Below, piece after piece: positions 58,701 through 64,000 of a stretch of 64,000 nt of DNA. The translations under genes and the position numbers were made by a program. Under the pieces are notes generated by a model. It worked only from the letters and a program-made list of their open reading frames with translations. It was not told where the DNA came from and searched no databases. Numbering within the stretch: position 1 is the first letter of the stretch; each line of letters begins with the position of its first letter. The DNA comes from Marisa cornuarietis (Eukaryota > Mollusca > Gastropoda > Architaenioglossa > Ampullariidae): assembly GCA_004794655.1 (NCBI GenBank), contig SMMW01000575.1, positions 12,475,001 to 12,539,000 of the forward strand. Reading direction: 5' to 3'.

Positions 58701-59437
58701 TAAGTCCATTAATCTTTTACAATCTATTTTCGGCTTTGGTTACAAGCCTGTCCAATGGCATGCTAAATAATAACATTCCATGGAAAAGACAGATTATTAT
58801 TTGATGTTTTATCATTTATGTGAGAGTGGATGCACAGTGATCAAATATTTCATGTGAAATGTGAATGCTATTTTGTCAATAACCTAATACAGTGATACAC
58901 CATTGTCTGTTTGAGTTACTAGAGTAAAATAAGAAATTAGGCCTAATAAATGATTTACTGGTACAGAAGAGGTAACAGTAGGTTAGTTTTATACATTTCA
59001 TAGTTTCCGGAGTATTTTGCATTAATATGCTTTGGGGCCAAAATCTGACGACAGAAAGGCGGGGTGCGTTATTCTGAATCTGACTGTGATCAGTAGCAAA
59101 TGATCCTTTGGCTTCTTGAGATTGCGGACTGAAGACACTCTTCAATTAACTATTAATTTGAATTTCATGTCAAACATAATACTTATGATGCAAAACAGTA
59201 TGCAATAATTTCTTTTGAAAACATACCCGGTATTATTAAACTCTAACATGAAACTCAGGAGCTGAATTCATGACATAAATTCATGAATTCAGACAGTATC
59301 CTTGTTATCACAATCTCACTATCAGTTTAACTAGATTCACCTTTAAACACACTTTGAAACTTTTATATTTAACACTGAAAACTGGTGTAAGTAATATAAA
59401 ATTAGTGTCTTACCCTTTCTACTTCGACTGCAGCCAT
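46781..59437 (-). CDS. SEPTIN11-like: Septin, SEPT6/8/11 group, with alternative exon 4
   Basis: Exons in transcript order: 59437-59414, 58579-58459, 57909-57796, exon 4a 56257-56176 or 4b 56008-55927, 52583-52443, 51861-51744, 51632-51543, 50978-50882, 47912-47756, 47300-47168, 46939-46781. With one exon 4 this gives 411 aa (human SEPT6/11 are about 430). All borders are GT-AG and phases fit. P-loop GETGIGKST (49-57); G3 DTTG or DSVG (101-104); GFGDQIN; G4 AKAD (184-187); septin-unique element around 230-280 ([20 protein letters not shown]); C-terminal coiled coil about 320-400; basic GKKKK end. Septins polymerise into GTP-binding filaments at cortex, cytokinesis furrow and cilia; the SEPT6 group fills an internal position of the hetero-oligomer and is regarded as GTPase-poor. 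The last introns hold a LINE A element (antisense), and the intron after exon 4b a MITE. Confidence 0.96.
48188..48262 (-). repeat. Possible LINE/SINE 3'-tail fragment in septin intron
   Basis: AATAATAATA followed by ACTTATATAGCACC and GGTGCTTTACAG is the reverse complement of the common non-LTR 3' terminus. Short, family not assigned. Confidence 0.35.
48940..50692 (+). mobile_element. LINE family A, longest copy, RT domain largely intact, nested antisense in septin intron
   Basis: It starts inside the endonuclease-RT linker ([18 protein letters not shown], with early frame breaks) and contains a long open RT frame, 49332-50297. RT motifs seen: [48 protein letters not shown] (motif A), [13 protein letters not shown] (motif B), FADDTQI (motif C, catalytic DD). 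After a C-run at 50274 the frame shifts. At about 50384 the sequence jumps from a [11 protein letters not shown] segment straight to the far C-terminus ([20 protein letters not shown]), so a block of perhaps 130-150 residues is missing. It ends with 3' UTR and CATCATCATCAT. Family: CR1/L2/Rex-like by motif, not assigned further. Inactive: truncated, shifted and deleted. Confidence 0.93.
53432..53453. repeat. 22-bp perfect palindrome in septin intron
   Basis: The arm GTTCACATCTG is followed without spacer by its exact reverse complement. It contains CATCTG/CAGATG E-box halves. Isolated; no copy elsewhere in the window noticed. Confidence 0.8.
54145..54411 (+). mobile_element. TTAA-type MITE, copy 3, in septin intron
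   Basis: 267 bp. The right end …CGCGCCAAGAGGGTTAA is intact; the left end reads ACAACCATCTCAGCGCG, so one TTAA has mutated. It contains a 20-bp perfect palindrome at 54198-54217 (centre CGATCG), the palindrome GGCCACAATTGTGGCC at 54251-54266 and a third hairpin at 54300-54316. Confidence 0.82.
55927..56008 (-). other. Septin alternative exon 4b
   Basis: 82 nt, acceptor …TATTTCAG and donor GTGAGA. It encodes [27 protein letters not shown], with split codons at both ends (phase 1 in, phase 2 out). It carries the G3 motif DSVG, the form closer to vertebrate SEPT11. Same length and phases as exon 4a, 167 nt away; 19 of 27 encoded residues are identical. Confidence 0.93.
56176..56257 (-). other. 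Septin alternative exon 4a
   Basis: 82 nt, acceptor …GAATTTCAG and donor GTAAAG. It encodes [27 protein letters not shown], with G3 motif DTTG. Upstream of 4b in transcript order. Using both 4a and 4b shifts the frame and meets a TAA inside 4b after ten codons; using neither also shifts the frame. Only single inclusion preserves the protein. Confidence 0.93.
56509..56816 (+). mobile_element. LINE family B, 3'-end copy in septin intron
   Basis: It begins in the codons for [10 protein letters not shown] and runs through the 3' UTR (GAGCATGCTCTCTATGAGTG, GCGCTATAAAAATCTTCACT) to an (ATT)n tail. By eye it differs from the 21166-21480 copy at fewer than ten positions in about 300, so it is recent. 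Sense orientation is opposite to the septin gene. Confidence 0.9.
57724..57768. repeat. Tandem 23-bp duplication near septin exon 3 donor
   Basis: CCCAAAAGTTAACATTATACTG occurs twice in tandem, ending about 27 bases from the donor of septin exon 3 (57795, minus strand). Recent local duplication; effect on splicing unknown. Confidence 0.9.
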
Positions 59438-59817
59438 GGAAGTGTATGAATAGAACGGAGACACAAAAATTCCTTAAATTCTTCAGGAAAAGATAGAACA
59501 CACTCCCTGTCAAAGAAACCGGAAGAATGGATGAGTCGATGATACTGTTGCGGGATAGTTTTATCTAATAAAAATATTTTTTAAATTTATGATAATATTA
59601 ACACAATTTTGCAAAGATATAAAGGGGATATATTATATTTTTTGATCTCATGATACCAGCAGAAATTTATTCAGCCCGCAAATACGGAAGTCGTCGCCTA
59701 AACTCTGCGGCGTACACATCAAAAGCGATCTGGAGATTGGTGTACCCTCCCTCGGATGTTGTAAAGGTGTAAAAATTGTTGCGTACAATTTAATGCAACC
59801 CGTCCTGAAGCAAAGCC
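59438..59817. promoter_or_regulatory. Head-to-head promoter of septin (-) and LRBA-like (+)
   Basis: Only 380 bases separate the two divergent start codons. Two ETS-type sites occur: ACCGGAAGA (59518-59526) and TACGGAAGT (59683-59691). No TATA box in a convincing position. This arrangement fits a shared bidirectional promoter; transcription starts are not determined. Confidence 0.6.
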
Positions 59818-61908
59818 ATGGCGGTGATTGCAGATGACTCGGGCAAGGAGATTAAGTCTGTTCAAGACGTTCTGAAAACGGAAGGGAATGACGAGCTTAA
59901 ATTCGGCTTGCTTATTGGACTGATTAAAGTAAACCAGGTGTCAAGTAAGGATGTCGTCGACACAGTGCTGCACTTGGTAAGTTTGCTTCTTAAGCACAAA
60001 TGCAATCATAGTGCTATGGCAGTTTATCCTATGTGCACTAATGATTTCGATGGATGGAGGATATCGAGATTCTATGCATATTCGAAGCAGAGTCTGGCCA
60101 AATGTCACTGGACCATAATGCTTATCGATTTCACCATGGTGCAACGTAAACGCTGATGATAGTTTCCAAACATGAGATCTACCACTAAAGAAATAACAGA
60201 GTACTTAAAAAAAAAATCCTTGCCTGTTTCGGCTGTCTGCCCGTCAAAAATTTGCAAACGGGATAATTTTAGACAATTGACGTGAGGACGAAAAACGAAG
60301 TCATCAATATTTAATCTAATAAAGTTTTAGTGGAAGATGCCTGCAGCTTGAGTAGCAGCATTGCTATATGAAACCACTGGTTAAATGGAGTTGATGGACT
60401 TTAACATTAGTGAATAATGCAGCAGTAAAGAGAAAGTTCCTCACTCTTAAATATGTGTGTGTGTGTGCATGCACATGCTATGAATTTATGTTTGTATAAC
60501 TTATGTGTGTTCTTGTGCTTGTGTGTGCATGTCATGCATATTAGTGCATCTGTGTGCATTCATGCGTGGACATACTTATATGTTGACAATGTGAGGAGTC
60601 AAATATATAATAAAAATTTTTGTAATTATTGACATGTATTGATAGGTCCATCTTCCTTGTTCCCCCATATAAACAGATTTTGAAGACTGTATACAACAAT
60701 TAATGTCTGAAATTGTTTTTTTACAAAGTATAGCAATTTCCACTTATGAGTTATAAACACTTCATTTCAAGCCACACCATTCTTTGCTTTTCTCCTGTTT
60801 GTAATCATTTTGATTTACCAAGTTTCAGATCTAGATGTAGACATACTCACCTTACAAGTATGTACCTTTTGGTCAAAGCAGACTTCACTATTACTGTCTT
60901 AAAAACTTAAATGTGTAACAATGTCAAATGTATATACTTAAGTCAGAAATTTGTATAGCCCTAACAAGTAGTATGAACTCCCACTTGGTCAGATTGCTTT
61001 GAATTATTAATTCTTTGTTGTTTGGCAGACTGATTTGTTATTGTATAGAGAGGTCTGACCTTGCCAATAAAAAACAAGTTCATGTTACATACTGTTATCT
61101 TATTATGCTCAAATGTCACTAAGTTGTAACATGATATGCAGTCATTGTCACTGAAAGGCCAAGGTTAACACATTTAGAAAATGCAACCTGTACCAATGCC
61201 TTATTTATTTCATAGGAAAACAGTGATTCAAGTGCTGTGCTATAACCCATTGAAATACTAAATGGTGTTTAATGGCTGCTTTCAAAGGCCATGAATTGTT
61301 AAAGATTATGATTTCTTATAATTCTTTTTGATAGAATATTTTTATGAAATATTTGATATTAAAAAAAAATCTGTACTGTTCTTGCATGGTGGTAATAATT
61401 TTACTTTTATGCAATCTTTTCAGTGGATATTATCTTGAACATCCATTTAACATTTAATAGTTGACAGCAAGGTTTTTGGAGGTTTTTAATGGTACTGTAA
61501 GATTTCATTATGAAATAGTTCACCATGATGTCCTTAGTTAAACATTAGCAGTACGGTGCTTTTGGAGGAAAATGTGAGCTGTAAGAGTTATTGAAATATT
61601 AGAATTTGGATATTTAGTAAATGTATGTTGTTTTCCCCCAGAGCATTGTTTCTGTATATGCATGTGGGTAGGGAGGTGGGTGGAATGGAGACAGAAAGAG
61701 AGAAGTTTGTGCCTTTAAAATTTTACATTAAAGGAGTTGCATAGCTGTTTATGCATTGAGATATTTTTTTCTTTCACCTTTAAAATTACCTGACATGTTG
61801 CAGCTTGTTGGAGGAGAATTTGACATTGAAAACAATTTCATCATTCAAAATCCCAAGAATATCCTGCACATGTTGAAGCTGCTGGAAGTCTGCCCTCACA
61901 CTCTGCAG
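59818..61908 (+). CDS. LRBA: LRBA/neurobeachin BEACH-family protein, N-terminal two exons (continues beyond window)
   Basis: Exons 59818-59976 and 61804-61908, phase 0, GT-AG; 88 residues seen, and the gene continues past position 64000. Residues 27-71 ([19 protein letters not shown] … [21 protein letters not shown]) match the conserved N-terminal ARM-like start of LRBA and neurobeachin almost residue for residue in pattern; the first ~26 residues are variable. Full-length family members are about 2,800-2,900 aa with a concanavalin-like, PH-BEACH and WD40 C-terminus and act in vesicle traffic and receptor recycling. Invertebrates usually have one gene for the LRBA/NBEA pair (rugose in flies). 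No further exon was recognised in 61909-64000. Confidence 0.87.
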
Positions 61909-62275
61909 GTAGTGTTGATGAAAACATAAAATTCCTCATCATCATTGTCGCCATCATCTCAGCATCCAAAATTGCCATCAAAAGTACTAATAGTCATTTA
62001 GAAGATTACCAAGGGAGACAAAAAAATTATGCAGCGATGTGGGGGTTCCACTTCATTTTCTGTTTGGTGATTTCTTGATGTCATTTTTCCCTAGATGATG
62101 AGATAGGATTCCTTTTACAGTTAGTTAAATTATCAGTGGTGGTTCATAGTGGGATATCCTGCATATCTTTCTACTTAGATCTACCCATACAGCTTTTGCT
62201 TTCTAATGTAAAAAGTTATTTTTTAGTCATAACTGTCCTTGATTAAAATGAGAGAGATATATAGGTAAAAGGTAA

Positions 62276-62765
62276 GGTAAAGGTCATCCTCTAACATGTA
62301 ACCCCCCCAACGACCTGAAAAGGTTAGACCTCACTTTCTCGGGGCCAGGTTTAGGTGAGGGCGGTGCCCATATCCTCTCCCTCGCTGCCTTACATTCCCC
62401 AGCTCTCTTTGGAGTCATGTACCCATTCCTACCAGCTGGGTCGACTGGGGGACGTTTGCTGTGCTAACCGGGTATTGAACCAGTGCGCCCTCTCAGTTCA
62501 GATGGCAGTGCTCTAACCACTCAGCTGTCCGCTTCGCATATATATTGTTGTAGGCCGGCATCTTGAAAACAGAAGTTGGTGGAGGAGGTGTTTGCCAAGA
62601 TTCGGAGTATAGTTTTTTTGCACTGAGTTTTTATTCATAAGAAAAATTGTTTGCATCCTTTAAAACAGTATTTGAGTGTGTAGAAGGTAATTATGGATAT
62701 TTAAATTGAAGGTATTTCTTTTTATCAACATTACAACATGTTTTTTACTTTCTCTCTTGTGTTTT
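62276..62765 (-). mobile_element. Composite tRNA-derived SINE, copy 2
   Basis: On the minus strand it reads leader, then tRNA-like head with box A (GAGTGGTTAGAGCACTGCC) and a well kept box B (GGTTCAATACCC), then body with CACCGCCCTCACCTAAACC and AACCTTTTCAGGTCGTTGG. It aligns end to end with 13622-14109 in inverted orientation. This copy preserves the pol III promoter better than copy 1. Confidence 0.8.
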
Positions 62766-62789
62766 AATAATAGCGATGTGTTCAATGTG

Positions 62790-62990
62790 TAAGTTATCAT
62801 GATCAGCCTGAAAAATAGGAAAACACTTGTCCTCGTACGTCCTCGATTCCAGAATTGACGACTGTAGGCCGCTAGCATTTATCATGTATGTGTGGTGTTC
62901 TTGTGTAAAGCACTTTGAGCTCATCTTAATGGTGGAGAAAGGTGCTATAGAAATCATCATCATTATCATTATTATCATTATTTTATAAAG
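62790..62990 (+). mobile_element. LINE 3'-UTR fragment with (CAT/ATT) tail
   Basis: GTGTAAAGCACTTTGAGCTC … GGTGCTATAGAAATCATCATC followed by ATTATCATTATTATC. This is the common non-LTR 3' end, next to but distinct from SINE copy 2. No coding part preserved. Confidence 0.55.
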
Positions 62991-64000
62991 TTTAAAGGAA
63001 GCACTTATTTACAAATAAGTGGAGAATAATCTAAAATATCCTACATCAAAACAAAAATGAGCTTGTTATGAACATTCAATAGCCATTAAATTCTTTGCCT
63101 ATTAGTAAAATTAAGTTCTCATCAGATGTTGCAAGATTTCACGAGCTCACAAGTTACAAATCCATTAAATTTTGTAAAGGGTTATACTAGTTACAAAACC
63201 TGATATTTTATCAGAACACGCATTTATTGAATGGTTTAGCTAAATAGAGGAATGGAAGAAAATGATCAGTCTCATCATGAGCCTATTTTCATCATTACTG
63301 ATTGACTACAGATAAAAAAAGCAAGAAAGAGGTTGACTGGGTCATGTAATTGACCACTTAGTAATAGATCAGTGATGCTGCTTATGCACAGCAGTAATGG
63401 AAATGCCACTTTGAGGGCCTAGGAAAGGCATTTGTCCATAATGTCCTTTCATGCTGTGTTTACACAGTTTTATTTTTTTTCATTCTCTGTTAATGCATGT
63501 GTGTGAGTAATGGTGATAAGGTATTCCAGTAGCACAAACTTGTTTAATTTACAGCTATGAACTGGTAAGTAACAATCCCATTTATACTGTTGACTTCTCC
63601 CTTGTTTCCAGTTCACGAGACTTATCCCAGTTTCTTCCAGTGATCTCATAAATTATTAATACCATATCTGCATCATACTGCATTGAAAAACAAATGGGAC
63701 ATCATCTTTTGGTTTCACAAGGACTGATAAATTAGTTGTCCATGTGCATGTAGTTTTGCTTCTGACAGTAATCTAACTATGTATTCTTTTAGCTGACAGT
63801 CCACCTGTCACACTCAGACACTTATTTATACTATTATTTATTTAAGTTATAACACAATGCTGGTTTTGCTAGGGCCTGAACTTCATTTTGCTGACCATTA
63901 ACTGGGCTTGTACTTATTCTGAAAATGTTCTACTTGAGAACTATCTGTAGTTTGATGTCTGCAGTCACTCAGAAAAATGAGATTTTTCACAACATCCTGT

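Larger units (their letters stand above)
61909..64000 (+). other. LRBA-like intron 2 (incomplete)
   Basis: No third exon found by reading for the next conserved segment of the family. It contains SINE copy 2 and a LINE tail, and otherwise AT-rich sequence. Confidence 0.55.

Noticed and set aside
63541..63570. Possible small third exon of LRBA after TTTACAG near 63554
   Set aside because: The stretch before the next GT is only about ten bases and does not encode the conserved family sequence.

Overview
This is a eukaryotic, intron-rich, AT-rich stretch that most likely comes from a mollusc, probably a gastropod. The support is GT-AG introns of roughly 0.1-3.3 kb, single-copy members of gene families that vertebrates have duplicated (TRIM2/3, CHIC1/2, SEPT6/8/11 group, LRBA/NBEA), long CA/TG tracts, and several non-LTR retrotransposon and tRNA-derived SINE families of lophotrochozoan style. 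The species cannot be fixed from sequence reading alone. No operons, CRISPR arrays or bacterial features were seen.

Layout. 1-3765: no gene recognised; long dinucleotide tracts and a small duplicated repeat. 3799-8935 (+): TRIM2/3-like RING/B-box/filamin/NHL protein, six coding exons. 8936-14855: its 3' flank, a dead LINE fragment and two tRNA-derived SINEs. 14856-16094 (+): THEM6-like thioesterase-fold protein, three exons. 18125-24427 (+): CHIC1/2, six exons; its large intron 2 holds a piggyBac-type MITE and two LINE fragments. 24428-37027: mostly repeat-derived, with two divergently transcribed tRNA-Gln genes near 31.2-31.8 kb. 37041-40306 (+): TMEM33, eight coding exons including an 18-nt microexon. 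40307-46780: intergenic region between convergent genes, with one MITE. 46781-59437 (-): a septin of the SEPT6/8/11 group, with two alternative versions of the exon carrying the GTPase G3 motif and a LINE inside one intron. 59438-59817: compact head-to-head promoter. 59818 to beyond the window end (+): first two coding exons of the LRBA/neurobeachin BEACH-protein gene.

The genes are unrelated housekeeping, membrane-traffic and cytoskeletal genes, not a pathway. Five of the six have a human orthologue on chromosome 4 (TRIM2, CHIC2, TMEM33, SEPTIN11, LRBA), which suggests old bilaterian linkage. The most notable points are the septin mutually exclusive G3 exon pair, whose phases make single inclusion obligatory; the extra zinc-binding module in the TRIM2/3 protein; a family of TTAA-flanked MITEs; a composite SINE present as two inverted copies about 48 kb apart; and recently active LINE families.
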